Source of the DNA: JBDTMC01 sp039934475
GTDB taxonomy: Bacteria > Acidobacteriota > Terriglobia > Bryobacterales > Bryobacteraceae
Direction of reading: 5' to 3'
DNA: 7,857 nucleotides
Assembly: GCA_039934475.1 (NCBI GenBank)
Contig: JBDTMC010000372.1
Location: 1-7,857 of the forward strand
Shown here: in pieces, positions 1 through 6,436 of the stretch
Numbering within the stretch: position 1 is the first letter of the stretch
How the letters are laid out: every line of letters starts with the position of its first letter
Notes under the pieces: model-generated
Databases searched by the model: none
The model's input: the letters and a program-made list of their open reading frames with translations, nothing else
What the model was told of the DNA's origin: nothing
Position numbers and translations under genes: made by a program

Positions 1-150
1 TGGATGCGCGGTGGGCTTGGCTGGGTCTCACAGTTAGTTACTCTCTACCTGACCCCTGTGTTCTATCTGTACCTGGGCAATGTGCAGACCGCCCTGCAGC
101 GGCGCAAGGGCAGGCCGGCGCCAGTAGAAGTAATGGCTCACGGCGACTGA
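1..150 (+). CDS. RND-type multidrug efflux pump, inner-membrane subunit (AcrB/MdtB-like), C-terminal end only
   Basis: Frame 1 is open from base 1 and stops at TGA 148-150, giving 49 residues of a protein that begins outside the window. The peptide contains GGLGWVSQLVTLYLTPVFYL, which closely resembles the last transmembrane helix of AcrB/MdtB/MdtC-type RND pumps (a GG-x-x-x-SQ-L-x-TLY-x-TPV-x-YLYL pattern). A basic cytoplasmic tail with QRRKGR follows, as is usual after that helix. Proteins of this family are about 1,000-1,050 residues and export drugs or other small molecules across the inner membrane, driven by protons, together with a periplasmic adaptor and an outer-membrane channel. The substrate cannot be judged from this fragment. 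The stop lies one base from the stop of the convergent ogt gene. Seen: frame and motif. Known: family role. Confidence 0.85.
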   Translation, partial: WMRGGLGWVSQLVTLYLTPVFYLYLGNVQTALQRRKGRPAPVEVMAHGD

Positions 151-151
151 T

Positions 152-637
152 TCAACCCATCGCATTGAAGGCTTCGAACTCCAGCAGCCACCGCTTGTTC
201 GGAAGTCCGCCGCCGTAACCAACCAACTTTCCGTTGCTGCCGATCACGCGGTGGCAGGGGACGATGATGGAGATTGGGTTGGATCCATTCGCCAGGCCAA
301 CGGCGCGGGAAGCGGCAGGGTTTCCGATGCTCGCCGCGAGCGACCCATATGATGTGGTCTGGCCGTAGGGAATCTGCTGCAGCGCGGCCCAGACTTTCCG
401 CTGAAAGGGCGTTCCGGCGGGGGATAGCGGCAGATCGAAGGCGCGCAGCTCGCCGGCAAAGAAGGCCTTCAACTGGTTGATGGCTTCGCGGAGAGGATCC
501 TCACTCGCTTTCCACGACGGGTGGATATCCGGCGGGTGACGCCCTTCGGCAAATACCAATTGAGTAATGCCGGACTCATTAGCCGTGAGCAAGAGCTGTC
601 CGGTGGGACTGTCGATCCATGTGTAGTAAGTTTGCAT
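152..637 (-). CDS. ogt: Methylated-DNA--[protein]-cysteine S-methyltransferase (MGMT/Ogt)
   Basis: A 161-residue suicide repair protein that transfers the alkyl group from O6-alkylguanine (and O4-alkylthymine) in DNA to its own cysteine. The active-site motif PCHRVI is present with the acceptor cysteine at residue 128. The DNA-binding core is clear: GTPFQRKVWAALQQIPYGQT at about 75-94, the arginine-finger motif SRAVG at 110-114, then NGSNP and GYGGG. Residues 1-65 form the usual N-terminal ribonuclease-like domain. The length matches Ogt proteins. The start at 637 was chosen because AAGGAG lies 6 nt upstream (644-649) and MQTYYTWIDSPTG fits the family's N-terminus. The frame stays open to an ATG at 706, but that would add 23 unlike residues. 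The gene begins inside the 3' end of the Ada-AlkA gene (59-nt overlap), so the two are very likely co-transcribed. Confidence in function is high. Confidence 0.95.
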   Translation of the reverse strand: MQTYYTWIDSPTGQLLLTANESGITQLVFAEGRHPPDIHPSWKASEDPLREAINQLKAFFAGELRAFDLPLSPAGTPFQRKVWAALQQIPYGQTTSYGSLAASIGNPAASRAVGLANGSNPISIIVPCHRVIGSNGKLVGYGGGLPNKRWLLEFEAFNAMG

Positions 638-2057
638 CGGTAACTCCTTGCCAAAGGTGCAGGGCCGCATACGCGCGATAGGGACGCCATTGTTCCGCGC
701 GTTCAATGAGGTGGCGCGGTTTGGCGGTAGCAGCGGCTCGCATGAGCACCAGATCCGCGGCTGGAAACCCGTCGGGATCCGAGAGTGCCCTCATCGCAAT
801 ATAGCCGGCGGTCCATTCGCCGATTCCCGGAACGTCCAATACCTGCTCCCTGACGTCTTCAGACGAGGCTGAACCATCCAGACGAACTCTTCCGGCGGCG
901 ACTGCTTCAGCGAACGAGGAGAGTGTTCGAGCACGACTGGCGGGCAATCCGATCGTTGCCAAGTCGCGGTCCTGCAGATCATGCGGCTGCGGAAAGAGAT
1001 GGGTAATGCCGGCGCGGCCGGACTCAAACGGCTTGCCGAAGGACTCCACCAGACGCCCGGTTAATGTGGATGCTCCGCGCACGCTTACCTGCTGCCCGAG
1101 AATGGCGCGGATTCCCAGTTCGAACGGATCCCAAGCACCCGGCACGCGAAGGCCGGGACGGGCTCGCAAGAGTGGATCCAGAAGCGGATCGGAAACCAGG
1201 CAAGCGGCAATTGCCAGGGGATCGGCGTCGAGATCACACAGCCGACGCGCACGCGCTGCGATGACGGAGAGCAACTCCGGCCGAGGATGATCAACATCCA
1301 GTAAGACATCACCATTCACGTGGGTGAGTTGGAGAGAGCCGGCCGCGCCTGCATGGACGATGCTACGGCTATACGAGGCGGCAGTGACCGACTCGACACC
1401 GGAAATGGCGCGCGAGGCGAGGAAGCCAAGCAAGGCTTCCCAATCAAAGGGCGGGCGGTATTTCAGGCGCAGCCGCAGGCCTGGTCCCGGCGACGCGCGC
1501 CGGGTTTTGCGCAGATCTCGAGGAGTACGGTTCCATGTCTTGCGAAAGACGTCATTGAAACGGCGGACGCTTTGGAACCCCGAGCCAAAGGCTATGTCGG
1601 TAACCGGGAGGTCGGTTTCGTCGAGTAGCCGTTTTGCTGAAAGCAGGCGATGGGTCTGAGCGACGGCGATGGGCGGCGCGCCGAGATGCTCCAGGAACAA
1701 ACGGCGCAGATGGCGATCGCCGATGCCGAGGCACGCAGCGAGGCTTTCCACGCCCGCCTCATCGAGAGCGCCTTCCGCGATTTTGCGAAGCGCGCGGGTG
1801 ACAGTGGCAGAAGACCCGCACCAGGCAGGCGTACCGGGAGCGCATTCGGGCCGGCACCGAAGGCAAGGCCGAAGACCCGCGGCGGAGGCGGCGGCCGGCG
1901 AGACATAGTAGTCGATGTTCTCCTCGCGCGGCGAACGAGCCGGACAAATTGGCCGGCAGTAGATGCCCGTGGTACGGACGCCGATGAAAAAGCGGCCATC
2001 GAAACGAGGATCGCGTGCGAGACGGGCGCGGCGGCAGGTCTCGCGGTCAAGTTGCAT
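579..2057 (-). CDS. alkA: Ada-AlkA fusion: methyl-phosphotriester sensor/AraC regulator joined to DNA-3-methyladenine glycosylase II
   Basis: 492 residues with four domains. (1) Ada zinc domain, about 1-80: C34, C38, C65 and C68 repeat the spacing of E. coli Ada C38/C42/C69/C72, so C34 is the probable acceptor of methyl from phosphotriesters. (2) AraC-type helix-turn-helix, about 85-185 (DIAFGSGFQSVRRFNDVFRK). (3) AlkA N-terminal domain, about 195-300. (4) HhH-GPD glycosylase, about 305-470, with AILGQQVS, hairpin VPGIGEWTAGY and catalytic Asp435 in FPAADLVLMR, matching E. coli AlkA Asp238. It should sense methylation damage, activate transcription and excise 3-methyladenine and related bases. 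The C-terminal Ada methyltransferase domain is absent; the adjacent ogt supplies it. M. tuberculosis alkA (Rv1317c) has the same architecture, similar length and the same neighbour. GGAAG lies 4 nt upstream of the ATG. The last ~19 codons overlap ogt and extend past the recognisable domain. Confidence 0.93.
   Translation of the reverse strand: MQLDRETCRRARLARDPRFDGRFFIGVRTTGIYCRPICPARSPREENIDYYVSPAAASAAGLRPCLRCRPECAPGTPAWCGSSATVTRALRKIAEGALDEAGVESLAACLGIGDRHLRRLFLEHLGAPPIAVAQTHRLLSAKRLLDETDLPVTDIAFGSGFQSVRRFNDVFRKTWNRTPRDLRKTRRASPGPGLRLRLKYRPPFDWEALLGFLASRAISGVESVTAASYSRSIVHAGAAGSLQLTHVNGDVLLDVDHPRPELLSVIAARARRLCDLDADPLAIAACLVSDPLLDPLLRARPGLRVPGAWDPFELGIRAILGQQVSVRGASTLTGRLVESFGKPFESGRAGITHLFPQPHDLQDRDLATIGLPASRARTLSSFAEAVAAGRVRLDGSASSEDVREQVLDVPGIGEWTAGYIAMRALSDPDGFPAADLVLMRAAATAKPRHLIERAEQWRPYRAYAALHLWQGVTDANLLHMDRQSHRTALAHG
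644..649 (-). promoter_or_regulatory. Ribosome binding site of ogt
   Basis: Read on the minus strand, AAGGAG stands 6 nt before the ATG at 637. It decides the ogt start over the in-frame ATG at 706. It lies entirely inside the coding sequence of the upstream Ada-AlkA gene, so ribosomes can load on ogt independently of termination at 579. Confidence 0.8.
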
Positions 2058-2113
2058 CGTACTTCCGACTATAGCTGTAGGCGGCGGCGAGAACTAGCCA
2101 TTTTCGGACGTGG
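2058..2113 (-). promoter_or_regulatory. Permease/Ada-AlkA intergenic gap with a partial palindrome
   Basis: A 56-nt gap between the permease stop and the Ada-AlkA start. I see no hairpin-plus-T-run terminator. A TATAGT hexamer resembles a -10 box but lies only 10 nt before the ATG and has no recognisable -35. The interrupted palindrome CTATAGCTGTAG (2069-2080, 10 of 12 bases symmetric) could be an operator, but it is short. Read-through from the padR-permease operon is therefore possible. No E. coli-style Ada box (AAT plus GCAA) is visible. Confidence 0.3.
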
Positions 2114-4771
2114 TCATTCCTGGCGCAGCGCCTGCACCGGATCGATAGCCGTCACTTGGCGTGCGGGCAGGAACGAGGCCGCGGCCGCCACAAGCATGAA
2201 GAGGACGGAGACCGCCAGGAAGGTGAGCGGGTCAGTAGGACTGACGCCAAAGAGCAGCGTCGATAGAGACTGCGTGAAGGCGAGAGACCCAGCCAAGCCC
2301 ACCGCGCATCCAGCCAAGGCGAGCGCTACCCCGCGCAGTACGATGGACTGTAGAAGGGCTTCGCGGCGCGCGCCAAGCGCCATGCGAATGCCAAGTTCAT
2401 GAGTGCGCTGGCTGACCGACAGGGCCATGACCGCGGCGATGCCGCTCGCGCTCATCAGTAAGGCAAGGCCGGCGAACATTGCCATTAATAGTGCGGTCAG
2501 CCGAGGCGAGGCCACCGATTCGCTTCGCAGGCGTTCCATCGTGGCCACCTCGTCGATGGCGATATGCGGATCGATCTGGCGGACGATGTTGCGCGCCTCC
2601 GTAATCACCGAGGCGGGATCCTGGGTGGTTCTCAGAACGAAGTTACCGCCGAAGTTTCCCTGCGCTAACGGAAGATACAGTTCGTCGCCAACAGAGAGTT
2701 GCAGACCGTATTCCTTGACGTTGCCGACAACGCCAACTATTTGAAGCCAGCGCTCTCCGTGATCGAATGACACCCGCTTGCCGATGGGATCCTCATTCGG
2801 CCAGCGATGGCGGGCCATGGCGTTGTTTATGACCGCTACCGCGGGAGCTTCCTCGTTGTCGTGGATGGTCAAATAGCGGCCGGCGACGAGAGGCTGGCGA
2901 ATGGTCTCGAAGTACTTGTCGCTGACAACGGTGAGATCGACGCGCGGCGCGAGTTCGCCCTTCGAGATGGGACGGCCTTCAATCTGAAACTCATTGTCGC
3001 CAGGGCCGGAGACGATGCCCCGGCGGCTGAGGGGGAGGTTGGAGGCGAGGGCGACGGATTCCACCTGGCCAGCCTGAGACAGGCGATCAAGGACGTTTCG
3101 AGAAAACGCATAGTATTCTTTGTGCCCGGCGGAATTGGGCAGATTGGCGGTAAGGCGCATGGTAAGCAGACGGTCCGTCCGAAAGCCAGGATCCTCCTGG
3201 ATGAGGTGCATGAGGCTGCGGATTGTGAGTCCGGCGCCGATCAAAAGGACGAAGGAAACGGCCACTTGCGCCATGACAAGCACTGCACGAAGACGCTGGC
3301 GGGCCGGACCGGCAGTGGTACGGGTGCCGGACTGGCGGAGTGAGTCACCGGCTTCACGTCCTGACCATAGTGCCGGAGCGAGGCCGAAGACGAGACCGGT
3401 AAGCAACGACGCTCCAAAGGCGAAGGCCAGCACAGGCGCGTCGATTCGGACTTCGGCAGCGCGGGTTGTGAAGCGTTGCGCGAAGTTGACGAGAATTTGT
3501 AGCGCAAACGGGGCGAGGGCGAGACCAGCGAGGCCCCCGGCGAAAGATAGCAACATGCTTTCGGTGAGAGACTGCCGTACAAGCCGGATGCGGCTAGCGC
3601 CCAAGGCGGCGCGGACGGCGAGTTCGCGTTCCAGTTTCAATAGCCGTGCCAGCATGAGGTTAGCGACGTTCGCACAGGCGATGAGCAGAACCAGGCCGGC
3701 CGCAGCGAGCAAGACAAGAAAGGTGGTACGCGCGCGGCGAGTAAGATCGTCCCGTAAAGGCGCCGCTCCAATCGCGTAGCCATAGCTCTTCGGATAGACG
3801 TCCGGGTAAGCGACCTCAATGTTACTGGACACTAGATCAAGATCAGCCTGCGCCTGTTGCACGGTGACATCGGGTTTCAGCCGGCCGAAGACGGTCATCA
3901 TGCGCGCCTGGCGGTTTGCCATAAAGCGTTCCGAAGAGCGCGTAGGGCACTGCGACGTAGGCATGTAGACGTCACTTTCCACTGGATATTGCGGGATGGA
4001 AGGGAGAACACCGATGACCGTATGAGGGCGGTTGTTCATCTGAAAGACCTGGCCAACGATATGCGGGTCGCCGCCGTGGCGTGTCATCCAATAGTCGTAA
4101 CTGAGGATGAGGACAGCGTCACTGGCATGGGTTTCGTCACTGGCCACGAAGGTTCGTCCGAGGAGAGGCCGCACACCAAGGACGTCGAAGAAGTTTGCCG
4201 AGACGACGGCAGTCTGAACCCGCTCCGCATTGTCCTTGGTAAGCAGCAGAAAGCTCATGCTGTGATGCTCAACCACCGCGGCGAGGGTGTGGCTTTGCGT
4301 GCGATAGTCCTGAATCTCCTTCACTGAGAATGGAATGTCAGCGACATTGGCCTTCTTCGCCTTTTGATGAAGCACCACTAACTGGCCGCCATCCGCATAA
4401 GGCAGCGGGCGCAACAGGACGCCATAGACGACACTGAACATCGCCGTGTTGGCACCTATTCCGAGAGCGAGTATCCCGATAGCGGCGAGCGAGAAACCGG
4501 GGTTCTTGCGCAGTACGCGAAGACCGTAGCGGATGTCGAGAAGGACGGTTTCAACAGTGTGCCCCTGGCGCGATTCGCGGCACTCTTCTTTGGTCTGTTC
4601 GACACCGCCAAGACTGACCAATGCCGCCCGCCGTGCGGCCTCGGGCGACATGCCACGCCGCATATTGACTTCGGTTTCGCACTCGATGTGGAACTGCAGT
4701 TCCGAGTCGAGTTCCTGTTCGGATTTTCCACGCCTCATAAACCAACGAGCGATGTTTCGAAGAGTCCGCAT
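2114..4771 (-). CDS. ADOP-family MacB/FtsX-type ABC transporter permease
   Basis: 885 residues, an inner-membrane permease built of two MacB-like halves. Residues 1-75 form the soluble prefix domain (ELDSELQFHIE, then SPEAARRAALVSLGG). RYGLRVLRKNPGF (81-93) leads into TM1 (~94-118), followed by a periplasmic MacB_PCD domain to ~345. FtsX core 1 has TMs near 350-372, 405-427 and 446-468, with ERELAVRAALGASR after the first. TM5 (~497-516) opens the second half: another periplasmic domain to ~755, then TMs near 759-783, 811-833 and 849-869, with QRTHELGIRMALGAR. The tail AIDPVQALRQE is typical. MacB-like proteins act as mechanotransmitters with a cytoplasmic ATPase rather than as classical channels; the substrate here is unknown. 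No ATPase gene is present. The start at 4771, 16 nt after the padR stop, follows AAGGGG (4782-4787) and gives the family's short basic N-terminus; the frame is open to 4870. Confidence 0.93.
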   Translation of the reverse strand: MRTLRNIARWFMRRGKSEQELDSELQFHIECETEVNMRRGMSPEAARRAALVSLGGVEQTKEECRESRQGHTVETVLLDIRYGLRVLRKNPGFSLAAIGILALGIGANTAMFSVVYGVLLRPLPYADGGQLVVLHQKAKKANVADIPFSVKEIQDYRTQSHTLAAVVEHHSMSFLLLTKDNAERVQTAVVSANFFDVLGVRPLLGRTFVASDETHASDAVLILSYDYWMTRHGGDPHIVGQVFQMNNRPHTVIGVLPSIPQYPVESDVYMPTSQCPTRSSERFMANRQARMMTVFGRLKPDVTVQQAQADLDLVSSNIEVAYPDVYPKSYGYAIGAAPLRDDLTRRARTTFLVLLAAAGLVLLIACANVANLMLARLLKLERELAVRAALGASRIRLVRQSLTESMLLSFAGGLAGLALAPFALQILVNFAQRFTTRAAEVRIDAPVLAFAFGASLLTGLVFGLAPALWSGREAGDSLRQSGTRTTAGPARQRLRAVLVMAQVAVSFVLLIGAGLTIRSLMHLIQEDPGFRTDRLLTMRLTANLPNSAGHKEYYAFSRNVLDRLSQAGQVESVALASNLPLSRRGIVSGPGDNEFQIEGRPISKGELAPRVDLTVVSDKYFETIRQPLVAGRYLTIHDNEEAPAVAVINNAMARHRWPNEDPIGKRVSFDHGERWLQIVGVVGNVKEYGLQLSVGDELYLPLAQGNFGGNFVLRTTQDPASVITEARNIVRQIDPHIAIDEVATMERLRSESVASPRLTALLMAMFAGLALLMSASGIAAVMALSVSQRTHELGIRMALGARREALLQSIVLRGVALALAGCAVGLAGSLAFTQSLSTLLFGVSPTDPLTFLAVSVLFMLVAAAASFLPARQVTAIDPVQALRQE

Positions 4772-4787
4772 GGTTGTCCAACCCCTT

Positions 4788-5120
4788 CTAGACGGTCCCC
4801 AGGATACGGTCAACCGCGCCGGAGAGGCGGGACCAATTCTCGGTGTCATCGGCCAGTTGCTTCTTGCCACTTGTCGTTAGGGCATAGTATTTCGCCTGGC
4901 GGTTGTTCTCAGACGAGCCCCATTCGGCTTGGATGAGCCCCTGCTCTTCGAGGCGATGCAACGCCGGATAGAGGGAGCCCTGGTTGACCTGGAGGACGCT
5001 CTCAGACACTTGCTGTATTCGCTGTGAGATGCCCCAGCCGTGCATTGCACCGAGTTCGAGCGTTTTCAATATGAGAACGTCGAGTGTGCCTTGTAACAGG
5101 TCGCTCTTGGGTTTCGCCAT
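4788..5120 (-). CDS. PadR-family transcriptional regulator
   Basis: 110 residues, the normal length of the small PadR class lacking a long C-terminal domain. The winged helix spans about 1-85: KSDLLQGTLDVLILKTLEL, then the recognition-helix motif QGSLYPALHRLEEQGLI (47-63) and the wing RQAKYYALTTSGKKQL (74-89). A short C-terminal helix follows for dimer formation. PadR proteins are usually ligand-responsive repressors that act on their own promoter and on adjacent transport genes. Here padR is the first gene of a two-gene operon with the ADOP permease (16-nt gap), so control of that permease is the likely role. Upstream lies a strong-looking promoter bracketed by an inverted repeat. The start is supported by AGGGGTGATC just upstream (5122-5131), of which GGTGATC can pair with the 3' end of 16S rRNA. 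The inducer is unknown. Confidence 0.95.
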   Translation of the reverse strand: MAKPKSDLLQGTLDVLILKTLELGAMHGWGISQRIQQVSESVLQVNQGSLYPALHRLEEQGLIQAEWGSSENNRQAKYYALTTSGKKQLADDTENWSRLSGAVDRILGTV

Positions 5121-5136
5121 AGATCACCCCTAGATG

Positions 5137-5169
5137 TTCTACAAGAAGAATAAAGGGACTCCTGTAGAA
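5137..5169 (-). promoter_or_regulatory. Candidate PadR operator: TTCTACA-N19-TGTAGAA inverted repeat
   Basis: A perfect 7-bp inverted repeat with half-sites at 5137-5143 and 5163-5169. One half-site touches the -35 box and the other falls at the predicted start of transcription, so the pair brackets the -10 box. PadR proteins commonly bind ATGT/ACAT- or TGTA/TACA-like dyads in their own promoters. The half-site centres are 26 bp apart, wide for one dimer; two dimers, or a smaller nested dyad such as TAGA-TGT-TCTA (5131-5141), are alternatives. The repeat is seen; operator function is inferred. Confidence 0.5.
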
Positions 5170-5175
5170 TGTCAA
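5147..5175 (-). promoter_or_regulatory. Sigma70-type promoter of the padR-permease operon
   Basis: On the minus strand, a perfect -35 TTGACA (5170-5175) is separated by 17 bp from a -10 TATTCT (5147-5152, 4 of 6 consensus bases). Transcription would start near 5140, leaving a 5' leader of about 20 nt that holds the padR ribosome binding site. This is the best consensus promoter found in the window. It lies in the 76-nt gap after the beta-propeller gene, so padR need not depend on transcription from that gene. Confidence 0.65.
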
Positions 5176-5196
5176 GGGGAAAGAAGATGGGGTTGT

Positions 5197-6150
5197 CTAA
5201 CGCTGCAGCCAGGCCATGCCGTCGGGGCCTTTGCCGGTATCGAGGCGCTTGGTGACGGTGAGAGTCTTAAGATCGATGACAGCGACGTTGTTGTCACCGG
5301 TGGCGGCCACGTAAGCGCGCGCGCTATCCGGGGTAACGAGGATTCCGGCGATGTCGTGGCCGAGGTTGATTCGCTTACGCTCCTTACGTGTGGCGGCATC
5401 CAGGACGACCAAATCGCCGCTGGCAAGATCGCTCACAAGTACGGTTGAACCGTCGGGAGTGAACTTCAGCCGGTTGGATCGCTTGGTGTGGACGTTCACG
5501 GTCTCTTTTACTTTGCGGGCAGCCACGTCGATGATGGCGATGGTGCCATCGCCGGAGTTGGCGGCCCAAAGCTCACGCCCATCCGGTGAGATGTCAAAAC
5601 CTTCGGGACCCTTGCCCGTCTCAATGACCGTCTGGTTCCAGTTCTGGCCCGTCTGTTCGAGGATGCTGATGCTGCCGCCAGCGATGTTTGCGGTGAAGAG
5701 CCGGTCATGGTCGAGTTGCACCATGTGAGTGCCGGCTTGACCGGTGCCCATCACCCAATCCACCTGATTCGTCGCAGGATCATACCGGCCGACTACCTTA
5801 TTAAACTCAGCCGTGAAGTAGATCTTGCCGCCGGCGGCAAACAGGCCGTGGGGGCGGCGCAGAGGCGTCAGATCAACGCGATGAATCTCCTTGCGCGCGT
5901 CGATATCGATGACCGAGAGAGTGCGGCCATCCGGACCGCCATAGTTACTGGTGACGGCGAGTTTGCCGTCGGTCGAGACCACGACTTCATGCGGCTGCTC
6001 GCCCGTGGGCACGCGGCCAACGACGGCGCCGGAGGAAGGGTCGACGATGGCCAGCGAACCCTCCTTGTTGAGGACAAGGAGCGCCGGGTTGGGTGTTTGG
6101 GCTACGGCAGCGCAGAGAGTGGCGAGGGCGGCAAGAAGGCGCAGAGTCAT
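5197..6150 (-). CDS. Secreted YncE-like seven-bladed beta-propeller protein
   Basis: 317 residues. Residues 1-17 (MTLRLLAALATLCAAVA) look like a Sec signal peptide, with probable cleavage after AVA, so the protein is periplasmic or exported. The rest is built of seven repeats of about 42-45 residues. Each starts with a strand of the form G-x-[IVL]-x-[VI]-[IVL]-D (near 31, 76, 118, 159, 202, 245 and 287) and most contain a P-[HED]-G-x-x-[FIV]-[ST]-x-D-[GS] loop. The last blade lacks its outer strand; N-terminal NPALLVLNKE probably closes the ring. This is the YVTN/YncE/lactonase-like propeller group. No catalytic set is evident, so it is more likely a binding or scaffold protein than a lactonase. 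It ends 76 nt before padR, with no terminator seen between them. No clear ribosome binding site precedes the ATG, which is chosen because it starts the signal peptide. Confidence 0.9.
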   Translation of the reverse strand: MTLRLLAALATLCAAVAQTPNPALLVLNKEGSLAIVDPSSGAVVGRVPTGEQPHEVVVSTDGKLAVTSNYGGPDGRTLSVIDIDARKEIHRVDLTPLRRPHGLFAAGGKIYFTAEFNKVVGRYDPATNQVDWVMGTGQAGTHMVQLDHDRLFTANIAGGSISILEQTGQNWNQTVIETGKGPEGFDISPDGRELWAANSGDGTIAIIDVAARKVKETVNVHTKRSNRLKFTPDGSTVLVSDLASGDLVVLDAATRKERKRINLGHDIAGILVTPDSARAYVAATGDNNVAVIDLKTLTVTKRLDTGKGPDGMAWLQR

Positions 6151-6382
6151 GGTCTTATTGGTCTATCACATCGCGGCGTGCTGACGCTCCACGAAGGCGA
6201 TCAACACCGAGACCAATGGCCCAGCACCGGAGAATCTACCCTTGTGAATTGTCGGAGATGCGGCGATTGTGCGGAGAGATTTCTAGCGCCAAACGAGGTG
6301 TATGGTCGCCAGATCGAGTCAGGCGCCCTGAAGGATTAGACTTTGTCGCACGATGGGTATGGACCTACCCGCCTGTTTACGC

Positions 6383-6410
6383 TTGCCTTGTAAGAAAAAT
6401 GTGGTATTTT
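6383..6410 (+). promoter_or_regulatory. Candidate promoter of the AbiE-type toxin-antitoxin operon
   Basis: TTGCCT (6383-6388, 4 of 6 of the -35 consensus) and TATTTT (6405-6410, 4 of 6 of the -10 consensus) are 16 bp apart. A TG at 6402-6403, one base before the -10, gives an extended -10 motif. Transcription would begin near 6417, about 20 nt before the antitoxin ATG at 6437. Because this promoter lies downstream of the ATG at 6353, it argues against that longer start. Confidence 0.45.
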
Positions 6411-6418
6411 TTCTTACA
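6389..6418 (+). promoter_or_regulatory. 11-bp perfect palindrome, probable antitoxin operator
   Basis: TGTAAGAAAAA (6389-6399) and its exact reverse complement TTTTTCTTACA (6408-6418) are separated by 8 nt. The right arm overlaps the predicted -10 box and the left arm fills most of the spacer. Antitoxins of the AbiEi type are known to bind inverted repeats in their own promoter and repress it. A protein bound here would block RNA polymerase. An intrinsic terminator is less likely: the stem is A/T-rich and the right arm is followed by ACAGG, not a T-run. Confidence 0.65.
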
Positions 6419-6436
6419 GGAATCAAAAGTGAAAGC

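Larger units (their letters stand above)
6151..6436. other. Divergent intergenic region between the beta-propeller and antitoxin genes
   Basis: 286 nt without a supported gene. The right-hand ~55 nt hold the antitoxin promoter and palindrome described separately. In the left ~230 nt I see no tRNA, terminator or convincing sigma70 promoter for the beta-propeller gene; short reading frames here are extensions of shadows of the flanking genes. This is a plausible join between the minus-strand chromosomal block and an acquired toxin-antitoxin module, but no repeat or integrase remnant marks a boundary. Confidence 0.5.

Noticed and set aside
1650..2402. A 250-residue + strand reading frame.
   Set aside because: It runs antisense across the start of Ada-AlkA, the gap and the end of the permease. 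Its product is Arg/Ala/Ser-rich with no family resemblance, as expected for a shadow frame in GC-rich DNA.
281..3194. Eight copies of GGATCC (starting at 281, 495, 775, 1126, 1174, 2616, 2787, 3189) in about 2.9 kb and none seen in the rest of the window.
   Set aside because: Most encode Asp-Pro as xxG-GAT-CCx in the minus-strand genes, so codon choice in unrelated proteins explains them. Spacing is irregular and flanks are not conserved, unlike an uptake signal or repeat family.
3120..3779. A 219-residue + strand reading frame.
   Set aside because: Antisense to the well-supported permease; composition is biased to Arg, Ala and Ser and no domain is recognisable.
4772..4870. A longer permease start at 4870.
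   Set aside because: It would overlap the end of padR by 83 nt and add 33 residues with no family resemblance. The ATG at 4771 has AAGGGG upstream and the typical N-terminus.
5707..6339. A 210-residue + strand reading frame reaching into the intergenic gap.
   Set aside because: Most of it is antisense to the beta-propeller gene, whose seven repeats and signal peptide prove the minus frame. The part in the gap shows no domain.
6389..6418. Reading the palindrome as an intrinsic terminator or CRISPR-like repeat.
   Set aside because: Its right arm is followed by ACAGG rather than a T-run, it lies directly before a gene start, and it occurs only once.
6353..6436. An upstream in-frame ATG that would extend the antitoxin by 28 residues.
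   Set aside because: The extension encodes the palindrome and promoter region and does not resemble the DUF6088 N-terminus, which begins at the ATG at 6437.
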